This document shows positions 14,471-22,558 of a stretch of 47,003 nucleotides of DNA, one piece after another (position 1 is the stretch's first letter; every line of letters begins with the position of its first letter). Position numbers and translations under genes: made by a program. The notes below the pieces were generated by a model. The model ran no database searches, was not told the origin of the DNA, and worked only from the letters and a program-made list of their open reading frames with translations. The stretch comes from an uncultured Spirochaetaceae bacterium (lineage in GTDB: Bacteria > Spirochaetota > Spirochaetia > Sphaerochaetales > Sphaerochaetaceae): NCBI GenBank assembly GCA_944392935.1, contig CALXYI010000037.1, positions 1 to 47,003 on the forward strand, read 5' to 3'.

Positions 14471-16185
14471 CAGAGAGCAGCCATGAACTCTGACTTTATC
14501 GCTTCTGTCCTCTGTTCCAGCGCAGCCCTGCCATCCTTTCCCTCCGAGAGGAAGAGATAGTACTTTATCTTCGGCTCCGTTCCTGAGGGACGCACTACGA
14601 GCTTCTCGCCGGAGGCAAAGCGTATGATTATGACATCGGCCTTCGGGAATCCGGTATTCTCCCCAAGAAGGTCCTCAACCGACTCGATCGTCCTCGAGAC
14701 AAGGGTATCTCCCTTGCCGAGAGTGCGCAGCGATGCCATTATGGCCTTCATCTTCTCCTTGCCTTCCGCTCCCTCATACTCATTGGAGAATACGACTTCG
14801 GTGGAATACCCGTATTCGGAATAGATGGCATCGAGCCTCTGCTGCAGCGTGATGCCGCGGGAGGCGTAGAAGCACATCATCTCGACAGCCGCGACAGCGG
14901 AAGAGACGGCATCCTTGTCATGGACGCTCGGAACAGTAAGGAAGCCATAGCTCTCCTCGCATCCGAAGAGGAAATACGAGCCCGGATAGACACCGTCATC
15001 GACACGGGCTATCTCCTCCGCGATGTACTTGAATCCGGTGAGCACATCATGGCAGGCTGCGCCGTTCCTCTCCGCGATCTTCCTTACGAGATCGGTGGTG
15101 ACAAGGCTCTTTACCACAAGCGGAGTGCCTTCCCTCTTCAGCTCCTTCGCAGTCGAGAGCAGGTAATCCACCAGGAGCACGGCGATCTGGTTGCCAGTAA
15201 GCAGGAGATAGCCGCTCTTCGATCCATCGGTAGGTATGGCTATGCCGAGACGGTCGGCATCCGGATCGGTGCCGAGCACGATATCCGCCTTGATCTCCCT
15301 GCCGAGAGCGATGGCACGCTGCATGGCCTCCGCGCTCTCCGGGTTGGGAAGCTTCACGGTCGGGAACTTGCCATCCGGCTCCTGCTGCTCCCTGACGGTA
15401 TGGCACTCGATCCCAAGCGTCGAGAGGATGTGGTTGACTGGCCTGTTGCCCGAGCCATGGAGCGGTGTATACGCGACATTCACAGTGGACTGCCCTATCA
15501 GCTCGGGACGCCTGAGCGATGCGATGACCATCGCATAATACGCCTCATCGACGGACTCCGGCACGGATGACAGCATTCCGCTCTTCCTGAGCTTTGCCTC
15601 ATCCTGGTCCTTTATGTCCTCCGCCTTCACGGCATTCGCCCTTTCCGCGATGCCTATGTCATGAGGAGGGGTCACCTGGCCTCCATCTGACCAGTACACC
15701 TTGTAGCCGTTGTATTTGGATGGATTGTGCGATGCCGTTATGACAATACCTGAGGTCGTCTTCAGGTGGCGCACCGCGAATGAGAGCATCGGTACAGGCC
15801 TGAGCGAATCATAGAGATAGACCCTGACGCCATTGGATGCGAGGACACGGGCAGCCGAGAGCGCGAACTCCGGGGAGAATTCCCTTGAGTCGTAGGCTAT
15901 CACGCATGAAGGATCCTTCACTGCCGTATTCAGATAATCAGCGAGGCCCTGCGTCACCTTCCTGACCATGAACGTATTTATCCTGTTTGTTCCTCCGCCG
16001 ATCACGCCGCGCATGCCTGCGGTTCCGAATGAAAGCGATGTATAGAAACGATCATAAAGACCTTCCCAGTCTCCGAGACCTATTGCATTCTCAACCTCGG
16101 CGCGGAACACGTCATTAGTCTCTGAAGCGATATAATCCCTGGCTGAAGCAAGGATCCCATCTCTGATCTTCTCGGTGAATTCCAT
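14470..16185 (-). CDS. Phospho-sugar mutase (phosphoglucomutase/phosphomannomutase family)
   Basis: This 571-residue cytosolic enzyme interconverts 1- and 6-phosphates of hexoses (most likely glucose, or mannose). Visible motifs in order: SFGTAGMRGVIGGG near residue 50, the active-site phosphoserine loop TASHNPSKYNGYK, the metal-binding DPDADRLG loop, the sugar-binding GCEESYGFL loop and the C-terminal phosphate-binding RPSGTEPKIKYY. The GCEES form is typical of the PgcA-like long mutases. ATG 16185 is preceded by AAGGAGAG; a longer frame to 16254 overlaps the phosphatase gene. The preceding HAD gene ends 31 nt upstream and the next gene overlaps by 4 nt, so these form one unit. Confidence 0.92.
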   Translation of the reverse strand: MEFTEKIRDGILASARDYIASETNDVFRAEVENAIGLGDWEGLYDRFYTSLSFGTAGMRGVIGGGTNRINTFMVRKVTQGLADYLNTAVKDPSCVIAYDSREFSPEFALSAARVLASNGVRVYLYDSLRPVPMLSFAVRHLKTTSGIVITASHNPSKYNGYKVYWSDGGQVTPPHDIGIAERANAVKAEDIKDQDEAKLRKSGMLSSVPESVDEAYYAMVIASLRRPELIGQSTVNVAYTPLHGSGNRPVNHILSTLGIECHTVREQQEPDGKFPTVKLPNPESAEAMQRAIALGREIKADIVLGTDPDADRLGIAIPTDGSKSGYLLLTGNQIAVLLVDYLLSTAKELKREGTPLVVKSLVTTDLVRKIAERNGAACHDVLTGFKYIAEEIARVDDGVYPGSYFLFGCEESYGFLTVPSVHDKDAVSSAVAAVEMMCFYASRGITLQQRLDAIYSEYGYSTEVVFSNEYEGAEGKEKMKAIMASLRTLGKGDTLVSRTIESVEDLLGENTGFPKADVIIIRFASGEKLVVRPSGTEPKIKYYLFLSEGKDGRAALEQRTEAIKSEFMAAL

Positions 16186-16216
16186 GATAACTCTCCTTCC
16201 CTGCCATTCTACCATA

Positions 16217-16870
16217 TCAGAGGAGCAATGAAAGCTCTCCGACACTGCAGGCATCAGCTTTTATGCCGCAGGATGCGAGCTCTTCCGCACTGCGGAAGCC
16301 GTATGACACCACTGCGGTGCGCACTCCCGCCCTCTTCCCTGTCTCCCAGTCGACCTCGCTGTCCCCTATATACACAGACTCTTCCGGCACCGCACCTACG
16401 CATCGCAGGCCATGCAGCAGAAGCGACGGATCAGGCTTGAGCGGGAAGTCAGGACGCTGTCCGGATACGAAGCCGAACGCATTGGGGAAGAAGCGCGATA
16501 TTATAGCCTGGACGATCCCGTCATCCTTGTTGGATACGACTCCAAGGCGGCAGCCTTCATCCGCCAGCCTCTCAAGGAGGGCGGGGATGCCGGGGTACGG
16601 AACCGTATGATCCGCAGGATGCCGGCGGTAATGCTCCATCATCAGGCTGTATGCAAGGGAGAACTCGTTATCATCGACGATGCCACGCGGCTGCTTCTCA
16701 TCCACAGCAGACTGGAATGCCCTCCGCAGACCGCGTCCTACATATCTGAAGACCTCATCCCTGGAGGCCTCCTCCCCGTCATATGCCCTGAGCGCGTAAT
16801 TGATAGCTGCCCTTATATCCTCCACGGTATCGAGGAGAGTGCCGTCGAGATCGAAGAATACTGCTTTCAT
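16217..16870 (-). CDS. HAD-family phosphatase, phosphoglycolate phosphatase-like
   Basis: The 217-residue protein has all HAD motifs: FFDLDGTLLDT (nucleophile Asp and acid Asp) at residues 5-15, VVSNKD for motif II, a Lys in LKPDPS for motif III and YIGDSEVDWETGKRAG for motif IV. A four-helix cap lies between motifs I and II, as in Gph/PgmB-type enzymes. The likely role is removal of phosphate from 2-phosphoglycolate, or a sugar-phosphate function alongside the mutase. The start has no proper Shine-Dalgarno; TAGAAT ends 6 nt before the ATG, so a leaderless message is suspected. It is the first gene of the unit. Confidence 0.85.
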   Translation of the reverse strand: MKAVFFDLDGTLLDTVEDIRAAINYALRAYDGEEASRDEVFRYVGRGLRRAFQSAVDEKQPRGIVDDNEFSLAYSLMMEHYRRHPADHTVPYPGIPALLERLADEGCRLGVVSNKDDGIVQAIISRFFPNAFGFVSGQRPDFPLKPDPSLLLHGLRCVGAVPEESVYIGDSEVDWETGKRAGVRTAVVSYGFRSAEELASCGIKADACSVGELSLLL

Positions 16871-16876
16871 GCCCCC

Positions 16877-16882
16877 ATTCTA
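16877..16882 (-). promoter_or_regulatory. -10 box six bases before the HAD phosphatase ATG
   Basis: TAGAAT on the minus strand ends at 16877, exactly 6 nt before the ATG at 16870. A weak -35-like TGTGCA lies 17 nt further upstream. This is divergent to the methyltransferase promoter. Confidence 0.4.
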
Positions 16883-16898
16883 GACTTTCCCCGGTATC

Positions 16899-16927
16899 TT
16901 GCACACAGTGCAGGCTGCAGGTACGAT
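16899..16927 (+). promoter_or_regulatory. Predicted promoter of the RlmI-like gene
   Basis: TTGCAC (16899-16904) and TACGAT (16922-16927) are exactly 17 nt apart, and the ATG at 16935 follows after 7 nt. Transcription would therefore start at or within 1-2 nt of the start codon. The TTG of the -35 box is in frame with the gene but is unlikely to be its start. Confidence 0.55.
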
Positions 16928-16934
16928 TCAGGCT

Positions 16935-18155
16935 ATGTACACAGTCTCTCTCAATGAAGGCAAGGACAAAGCCGCCCGCCATCATCATCCATGGGTGTTC
17001 TCAGGAGCGATCAGCAGCGTCACTCCCGCATTCACATCCCCTGACTATGCCAGGGTCATATCCTCATCTGGGGATTTCGTGGCCTATGGATGGTATGACG
17101 GGAAGAGCCACATAATGCTGCGCCTCCTGTCATGGGACAGCGAGGACACGATGGACGAAGGGTTCATCAGGAAAAGGGTGCGGGATGCCGTGGTACGGCG
17201 GAAGGCATTCTTCTCAATGCCCGGCACGACAGCCTTCAGGCTGCTGCATGGAGAGGCTGACTTCCTTCCTGGAATAGCCGCGGACGCATACGGAAAGGAG
17301 ATAAGGATCATAGTATCGGCACGCTTTGCGGACATCTTCCTGCCGGTGATCGCCGCAGAGCTCGACAGGCTTCTCAGCCCCTCGCTCATCGAAGCGGTGA
17401 CGGACAGGCAGTATGCCTCGGCAGAGGGGCTGCCTGAAAGGATAAGGACATTCATCGGAGGCAGGGAGACGAAGAGCGCAGAGCGCGGCAGCGTGCGGTT
17501 CATGGAGAGCGGGATATGGTATGAGGCAGCTCCGGGGCGCGGACAGAAATCAGGATTCTACTGCGACCAGAGGGATAACAGGAATATCGTTGAGCAGTAT
17601 GCTGCAGGCCGCCGTGTCCTTGATCTCTTCTCCTATACCGGAGCATTCACCCTCCATGCCCTCCGTGGCGGTGCGGCTGAGGTTGATGCTGTGGATTCCT
17701 CGGAATCCGCGCTCCGCCACCTGCTGTATCAGGTGCATATAAACGAGGATGCCGGCGTTATCCCCGCCGGTTCGAGGGAACGCACGTCCATAACGGAAGC
17801 CAATGCCTTCGAGTACATAAGGGGCATCGAGGATGGCAGGTACAGCATGATGATCCTCGATCCGCCGAAGCTGGCGAAGACGAAATCGATGGCAGAGAAC
17901 GCCATGAAGGCCTACAAGGATCTCAACAGAGTAGCGATGATGAAGATCGCGGATGGCGGGATAATAGCCACATTCTCCTGCTCCGGAGCCATTTCAAGGG
18001 AGGATCTCAGGAAAGCCATATCATGGGCTGCATCCGATGCCGGAGTGGAAGCGGAGATACTCAGGACGCTAAGCGCAGGCGAGGATCATCCAGTGCGCCT
18101 GTCTTTCCCCGAGAGCGAATACCTCAAGGGATACATCCTCAGGATACTGAGATGA
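16935..18155 (+). CDS. Class I SAM-dependent rRNA methyltransferase, RlmI-like
   Basis: The protein should methylate a cytosine (C5) of 23S rRNA. It has an N-terminal PUA-type RNA-binding domain (HHHPWVFSGAISSV is the usual PUA opening) and a middle EEHEE-type domain. The C-terminal Rossmann methyltransferase has YCDQRDNR, VLDLFSYTGAFTLHA (SAM-binding motif I), VDAVDSSESAL (motif II), MMILDPPKLAKTK (motif IV, catalytic region) and ATFSCSGAI, which carries the late Cys. Length 406 is standard. I chose ATG 16935 by homology to the PUA start. Its stop abuts the corA stop exactly (18155/18156), so the genes converge with no spacer. Confidence 0.88.
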   Translation: MYTVSLNEGKDKAARHHHPWVFSGAISSVTPAFTSPDYARVISSSGDFVAYGWYDGKSHIMLRLLSWDSEDTMDEGFIRKRVRDAVVRRKAFFSMPGTTAFRLLHGEADFLPGIAADAYGKEIRIIVSARFADIFLPVIAAELDRLLSPSLIEAVTDRQYASAEGLPERIRTFIGGRETKSAERGSVRFMESGIWYEAAPGRGQKSGFYCDQRDNRNIVEQYAAGRRVLDLFSYTGAFTLHALRGGAAEVDAVDSSESALRHLLYQVHINEDAGVIPAGSRERTSITEANAFEYIRGIEDGRYSMMILDPPKLAKTKSMAENAMKAYKDLNRVAMMKIADGGIIATFSCSGAISREDLRKAISWAASDAGVEAEILRTLSAGEDHPVRLSFPESEYLKGYILRILR

Positions 18156-19175
18156 TCAGTCCTCGCCTTCCAGTGTCTGCTTCTTCCTGCGGAGGTACTT
18201 GATCTCGGAAGGCGTGCGCTCCTTGCCGCTCCTCTTCTCCTTGAGCGCCTTCCTGATCGATCTGTTCCTCTTGTCCGAGATCACGATCGTACCGATGATA
18301 GCGACAATCGCGCACAGGGCAAGGAGGAAGAGCCATGCCCATTTCCCATCCATTCCCGGTATCAGGACATTCATGCCGAAGAAGCCTGTTATGAACGTCG
18401 GGAACATGAGGGAAAGGGAAATGGTCGTAAGGCGCTTCATTATCACATTCATGTTGTTGCCGATGACTGAGGCGAAGGCATCCATCGTCCCCGTGAGGAT
18501 ATCGGAATAGATATTGGCCATCGCGATAGCCTGCTTGTTATCGATGATGCTGTCCTCCAGGAACTCCGCCTCATCCTCGCTGTTGAGATGGAAATACGGC
18601 GTCTTCTGTATCCTCTCAAGAAGCACTTCGTTATCAGTGAGCCCCGTGGTGAGATAGACAAGGGACTTCTGTATCTGCAGGAGCTGTATGAGCTCATAGT
18701 TCATGATCGATTCATGGAGCTGCTCCTCGACAAGGTCCTTCTGCCTGTTTATGTACTTCAGGAACCTGATGTATACGAGTGCAGCGCGTCCGAGTATCGA
18801 TATGACGAAGCCTTCCTTTGTCTCGACAGGGCATCTCCTGACGCGGTGGCGTGCAAAGTCATCGATGACGATGCTGTCACCGTGGCAGATCGTTATGATC
18901 TTATCGGGGAACAGGATCATGCCCAGCGGGATGGTGGTGCGCTCCAGAGGCTTCTCCTCATCCTCATCCGCCGATGGAAGACGGCAGATGATGACCGTGC
19001 AGTCGTCCTCCTTCTCGATACGGCTCTGCTCGTCCGCATCCATTATGTCCGCAAGGAGCTCCGAGGAGATGAGGTACTCATCCGTGAGGATCGAGATATC
19101 ATCCTTGTCGAGATCCCTGGCATCGATCCATGTATAGTTCTGATTGGGTGTTAGATCTGTTCTCTTGGTAATCAT
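18156..19175 (-). CDS. corA: CorA family divalent metal (Mg2+/Co2+) transporter
   Basis: This 339-residue inner-membrane channel has a large cytosolic N-terminal domain, a long stalk helix around NEVLLERIQKTPYF and two C-terminal membrane helices. The first pore helix ends in the hallmark GMN: LMFPTFITGFFGMNVLIPGM. The second helix (WAWLFLLALCAIVAIIGTIVI) is followed by a basic tail rich in Lys/Arg, the usual basic ring. The start ATG 19175 has GGGAG upstream, directly after a strong leader hairpin (19187-19231). Magnesium import is the commonest role; Co or Zn transport is possible in this family. Confidence 0.9.
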   Translation of the reverse strand: MITKRTDLTPNQNYTWIDARDLDKDDISILTDEYLISSELLADIMDADEQSRIEKEDDCTVIICRLPSADEDEEKPLERTTIPLGMILFPDKIITICHGDSIVIDDFARHRVRRCPVETKEGFVISILGRAALVYIRFLKYINRQKDLVEEQLHESIMNYELIQLLQIQKSLVYLTTGLTDNEVLLERIQKTPYFHLNSEDEAEFLEDSIIDNKQAIAMANIYSDILTGTMDAFASVIGNNMNVIMKRLTTISLSLMFPTFITGFFGMNVLIPGMDGKWAWLFLLALCAIVAIIGTIVISDKRNRSIRKALKEKRSGKERTPSEIKYLRRKKQTLEGED

Positions 19176-19186
19176 CTGGCTCTCCC

Positions 19187-19231
19187 GCAGCCTTCAGATA
19201 CCAATAGCTAGGCATTGGAAGCGAAGGCTGC
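19187..19231 (-). promoter_or_regulatory. Stem-loop in the corA leader touching the ribosome site
   Basis: A perfect 9-bp inverted repeat, GCAGCCTTC (19187-19195) and GAAGGCTGC (19223-19231), encloses an internal loop and an inner 5-bp stem CCAAT/ATTGG (19201-19205, 19214-19218) with an 8-nt loop. On the corA mRNA the hairpin ends immediately before GGGAG, its ribosome site. No U-run follows, so it is not a simple terminator. It does not match the conserved core of the M-box Mg riboswitch that I could recognise. Confidence 0.55.
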
Positions 19232-19342
19232 CTTTCCTCTTCTGGATTCTCTTTCAGGTAAAGGGTTCGTACTGCCGCCTTCGTCCATGGCTTTCTCCTC
19301 CATCGGTGGATAGTATCACACAAGAGTGATGTGGAAAAGATG

Positions 19343-19394
19343 CACGGCCTGATTTCATCAGGGCTGCTGCGGATGGATACGTCCAGAGGCCGTG
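19343..19394. repeat. Nested inverted repeats upstream of the sugar ABC operon
   Basis: CCTGAT-TTC-ATCAGG (19348-19362) is a perfect 6-bp inverted repeat. A larger pair, CACGGCCT (19343-19350) and AGGCCGTG (19387-19394), overlaps it. Both lie just upstream of the operon promoter at 19412, a plausible place for a sugar-responsive regulator to bind. An alternative is a termination structure of unknown transcript, since a T-run follows at 19405-19409. Confidence 0.4.
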
Positions 19395-19411
19395 TCCGCC
19401 GCCGTTTTTCC

Positions 19412-19440
19412 TTGCAGGCAGTATCCTCCGGTCCTATAAT
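19412..19440 (+). promoter_or_regulatory. Promoter of the sugar ABC transporter operon
   Basis: TTGCAG (19412-19417) and a consensus TATAAT (19435-19440) are 17 nt apart. Transcription should begin near 19447, leaving a leader of about 27 nt with AGGAG at 19461-19465, 8 nt before the ATG. Confidence 0.7.
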
Positions 19441-19473
19441 CTATCCAAGCGATCAGAAAAAGGAGAACCATAG

Positions 19474-20751
19474 ATGAAGAAACTGACATCAATGCTGCTC
19501 GTGTTCGCTCTTGCAGCCTCAATCGTCTTTGCCGGCGGCTCCGGAGAAGCTGCCTCTTCCGATTCAGGGAAAGTGAAGCTGACATTCTTCGAAACGATGA
19601 CCAGCCCGGCAAGAACGCAGTATATCCAGGAGATGATCGACCGCTATGAGGCGGAGAACCCGAACATCGAGATCGAGCTCATCAGCCCGCCATATGAGCA
19701 GTCCGACAGCAAGCTCACGATGACCCTCAACAGCAACCAGCCGCTTGATATCATCGAGACCAGGGACTACACGCTCAAGCAGTTCGTGAACAACGGCTGG
19801 CTCCGCGATCTCTCCGGATACATCGACAGCTGGGAGGAGAAGGACAACCTCCTGCCGCTCACCCTTGATGCCGCACGCACCGTCGATGACATCCCATATC
19901 TCATGCCGCAGTTCTTCTATGTGAAGGCGCTCCTCGTAAGGACTGACATCCTCGACAAGTATGGAATCGAGATCCCGACGAACCTTGATGAGTTCTATGC
20001 AGCATGCAAGGAGCTCACATCCAAGGGCAACGGCCAGTACGGATACGCGCTGCGCGGCAAGTCGAACATCTTCAAGATCTTCGACGTCCTCATCGCAGGC
20101 AACGTAGGCAACATCAACCCGGAGAACTTCTACGAGAGCAACGACGGCAAGTTCTGGCTTGACTCCGAGGCAGGAAGGAAGGCCCTTGCGGAATATGTCG
20201 ACCTCTACAAGAACGGCTGCCCGCCGGATTCCATCAACTGGGGATACAATGAGCAGATCAACGGCTTCGTATCAGGAATCACGCCGTTCCTCATCCAGGA
20301 TCCTGACGTATTCAGCGCATTCGAAGGCCAGCTCGATCCTTCGCAGTACACAGTAGTGCCTATCCCGGTGGGAACATCCGGATACAGATACCTCGAGTAT
20401 GGATTCAACGGACCGTCGATCCCTGTATCCAGCGAGCATCCGGATGAGGCATGGGACTTCATCGAGTTCATGCTCTCTCCCGAGGAAGGCGCCGCATTCT
20501 GCAAGATGTATGGACCGCTGCCGGTGCACGAATCAGTCTACAACGATGATCCGTACTTCAGCTCCGGGAACTACACGGCATGGAGCGAGGAGTTCAATTC
20601 GCCGGAGACCATCTTCGCGATGTATCCTCTCGACGATCCCAAGTATCCTGGCTGGGCACAGCTCCATGAGACCACCCTCCAGGCTCTTCTCCTCGGTGAG
20701 TCGACCGTTGACGAGACAATCGAGATCTGGGCAGATTACTGGGGCTACTGA
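19474..20751 (+). CDS. Sugar ABC transporter, substrate-binding protein
   Basis: The 425-residue periplasmic protein should bind an oligosaccharide and hand it to the permeases encoded next. An N-terminal signal peptide (MKKLTSMLLVFALAASIVFA) is cleaved after FA; there is no lipobox Cys, as in many spirochaete binding proteins with a GGSGEA start. The rest follows the family 1 (MalE-like) pattern: KLTFFETMTSP, then MIDRYEAENPNIEIELI, the DIIETRDYTLKQFVNNGWLRDLS hinge region and the late NGPSIPVSSEHPDEAWDFIEFMLS segment. Given the alpha-galactosidase downstream, raffinose-type or other alpha-galactosides are likely ligands, by inference. A strong hairpin separates it from the permease genes. 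Confidence 0.92.
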   Translation: MKKLTSMLLVFALAASIVFAGGSGEAASSDSGKVKLTFFETMTSPARTQYIQEMIDRYEAENPNIEIELISPPYEQSDSKLTMTLNSNQPLDIIETRDYTLKQFVNNGWLRDLSGYIDSWEEKDNLLPLTLDAARTVDDIPYLMPQFFYVKALLVRTDILDKYGIEIPTNLDEFYAACKELTSKGNGQYGYALRGKSNIFKIFDVLIAGNVGNINPENFYESNDGKFWLDSEAGRKALAEYVDLYKNGCPPDSINWGYNEQINGFVSGITPFLIQDPDVFSAFEGQLDPSQYTVVPIPVGTSGYRYLEYGFNGPSIPVSSEHPDEAWDFIEFMLSPEEGAAFCKMYGPLPVHESVYNDDPYFSSGNYTAWSEEFNSPETIFAMYPLDDPKYPGWAQLHETTLQALLLGESTVDETIEIWADYWGY

Positions 20752-20776
20752 TACCCCCTGCCTGATGAAGCTAGGA

Positions 20777-20804
20777 CATGCTGCGGGAGGAATCCCGCAG
20801 CATG
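20777..20804 (+). repeat. Perfect 12-bp stem-loop between binding protein and permease genes
   Basis: CATGCTGCGGGA (20777-20788) and TCCCGCAGCATG (20793-20804) form a perfect stem closed by GGAA. No U-run follows. Hairpins at this place commonly protect the 3' end of the binding-protein message or reduce read-through, so more binding protein than permease is made. Confidence 0.65.
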
Positions 20805-20828
20805 CTGTCTGAAAAAGGAGAAATAAAG

Positions 20829-21707
20829 ATGCGGAACAGATGGTATCTACTGATGATGGCTCCAGGATTCATCCTGCTTGCCCTGTTCTTGTATATTCCT
20901 CTTTTCATGGGAGTTGTAATGGCTTTCCAGAACTATAATATGTTCAATCTCACCGATTTGCATTTTATCGGTCTGGAAAACTTCACTGCCATCATAACCG
21001 ATAAGACCATCGATTTCTGGCAGATACTCATCAACACAGCAGTCTGGCTGTTCTTCTCCCTGCTTTTCCAGTTCGTGCTGGGATTCGGACTTGCCCTGCT
21101 GCTGAAGAAGCCCTTTGCCGGCAGATCGATATACTCCGGCTTCGTATTCTATGCATGGGCCCTCTCGGGGTTCGCGATAGGCCTTGTCTGGTCATGGCTC
21201 TTCAACGGACAGGTCGGACTCTTCAATGACATACTGATGAAGCTGCACTTGATAGATTCACCGGTGGGCTTCCTCTCAAATCCGAAATACGCGATGGTGA
21301 GCGTCATCATAACGAATATATGGTACGGGGTGCCGTTCTTCGGGATAATGCTCCTTGCTGCCCTGCAGTCGGTCCCGAACGAGCTGTATGAGGCGGCGGT
21401 CCTCGATGGATGCGGACCTGTGAAGCAGCTCTTCTCAGTCACCATCCCGTACATAAAGCCAACGATAATAAGCACGATCCTCCTGAGGACGATGTGGATC
21501 ATAAACTTCCCGGACATCATCTATGCGATGACGAACGGAGGACCTGCGAACAGCACGAATATCCTTGCGACGCAGATGATAAACAAAGTCTACAAGCAGT
21601 ACGATTACGGCCAGGGTTCTGCGATAGGTGTCATAATAATGCTCCTGCTGCTGATCTATGCGGTGATCTATCTCAAGCTGACGAATGCGAATGAGGATAA
21701 CATATGA
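20829..21707 (+). CDS. Sugar ABC transporter permease (MalF/UgpA type)
   Basis: The 292-residue inner-membrane protein has six hydrophobic segments, starting with WYLLMMAPGFILLALFLYIPLF. The EAA loop that docks on the ATPase reads ELYEAAVLDGCGPVKQLFSVTIP near residue 190. ATG 20829 is set by AGGAG 8 nt upstream; the longer frame to 20778 begins inside the hairpin. The stop overlaps the next permease start (ATGA), so both are translated together as the heterodimeric channel. No ATPase gene is present in the operon; a shared MsmK/UgpC-type ATPase elsewhere is likely. Confidence 0.92.
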   Translation: MRNRWYLLMMAPGFILLALFLYIPLFMGVVMAFQNYNMFNLTDLHFIGLENFTAIITDKTIDFWQILINTAVWLFFSLLFQFVLGFGLALLLKKPFAGRSIYSGFVFYAWALSGFAIGLVWSWLFNGQVGLFNDILMKLHLIDSPVGFLSNPKYAMVSVIITNIWYGVPFFGIMLLAALQSVPNELYEAAVLDGCGPVKQLFSVTIPYIKPTIISTILLRTMWIINFPDIIYAMTNGGPANSTNILATQMINKVYKQYDYGQGSAIGVIIMLLLLIYAVIYLKLTNANEDNI

Positions 21708-22546
21708 AACCACGTACAAGAAGGAATATCTCAACAGCAGTGCGCGTGCTGCTTCTGGCAATCTATCTCATAGCCGCTATCCTGCCTCTCTACTGGATAT
21801 TCATAACCAGCGTCAAGAGCCCGCAGGAGATCTATGCATTCCCGCTGAAGTACTGGCCTGAGAAGATATCGTTCGCAAGCTATGAGAAGCTCTTCTCGAT
21901 AAGCACGTTCGGGCTGTACTTCAGGAATTCGCTCGTGATATCCCTGCTCTCGTCGCTAGGTGCCATGGTGGTCGCTGTCATGAGCGGCTTCGCCCTCTCC
22001 CGCTACAGCCACTCGAGATCGAAGGGGATCATAGAGCTCGTGATGTACTTCTCGCAGACGATACCGTCATTCATCATAATGGTGCCGATCTTCTCGATAT
22101 TCTCGAAGATCCATGCCGTGAACAACAGGGCCATGCTAGGCATCGTGTATATTGCGACGGTGGTGGCATTCTGCACGATCATGGGGAAGAGCTTCTTCGA
22201 CAGGATACCTGCTTCCCTTGAGGAGGCTGCGAAGATAGATGGCTGCAACCTCTTCCAGTCGATAACGAAGGTCGTGCTTCCGATAACCCTGCCGGGAATG
22301 GCCGCCATCTTCTGCTTCGCGTTCATCAATATATGGAATGAGCTGTTCCTTGCCGTAATGCTCCTGAACTCGAGCTCGAAGATGACGGTACCGGTAGCGC
22401 TCAACTCATTCATATCGAAGGCAGGCATAAGCTGGGATGTCATGAGCGCAGGCATCGTCGTTGCCCTGCTGCCTACGATGGTGGTGTTCGGCATCGGGCA
22501 GAAATACATAGTCGCAGGACTGACGGAAGGAAGCGTCAAAGGCTAA
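21704..22546 (+). CDS. Sugar ABC transporter permease (MalG/UgpE type)
   Basis: This 280-residue partner of the preceding permease has an N-terminal helix (VRVLLLAIYLIAAILPLYWIF), the typical TSVKSPQEIYAFP segment after it, then five further helices. Its EAA loop, SLEEAAKIDGCNLFQSITKVVLP, lies near residue 170. The start overlaps the upstream stop by ATGA. The stop is followed after 12 nt by the PLP-enzyme start, with AAGGAGGG between them, so transcription continues. Confidence 0.92.
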   Translation: MKPRTRRNISTAVRVLLLAIYLIAAILPLYWIFITSVKSPQEIYAFPLKYWPEKISFASYEKLFSISTFGLYFRNSLVISLLSSLGAMVVAVMSGFALSRYSHSRSKGIIELVMYFSQTIPSFIIMVPIFSIFSKIHAVNNRAMLGIVYIATVVAFCTIMGKSFFDRIPASLEEAAKIDGCNLFQSITKVVLPITLPGMAAIFCFAFINIWNELFLAVMLLNSSSKMTVPVALNSFISKAGISWDVMSAGIVVALLPTMVVFGIGQKYIVAGLTEGSVKG

Positions 22547-22558
22547 GGAGGGAACAGC

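Noticed and set aside
19176..19473. M-box or other known Mg2+ riboswitch before corA
   Set aside because: Only simple hairpins were found; the expected multi-stem core was not recognisable.
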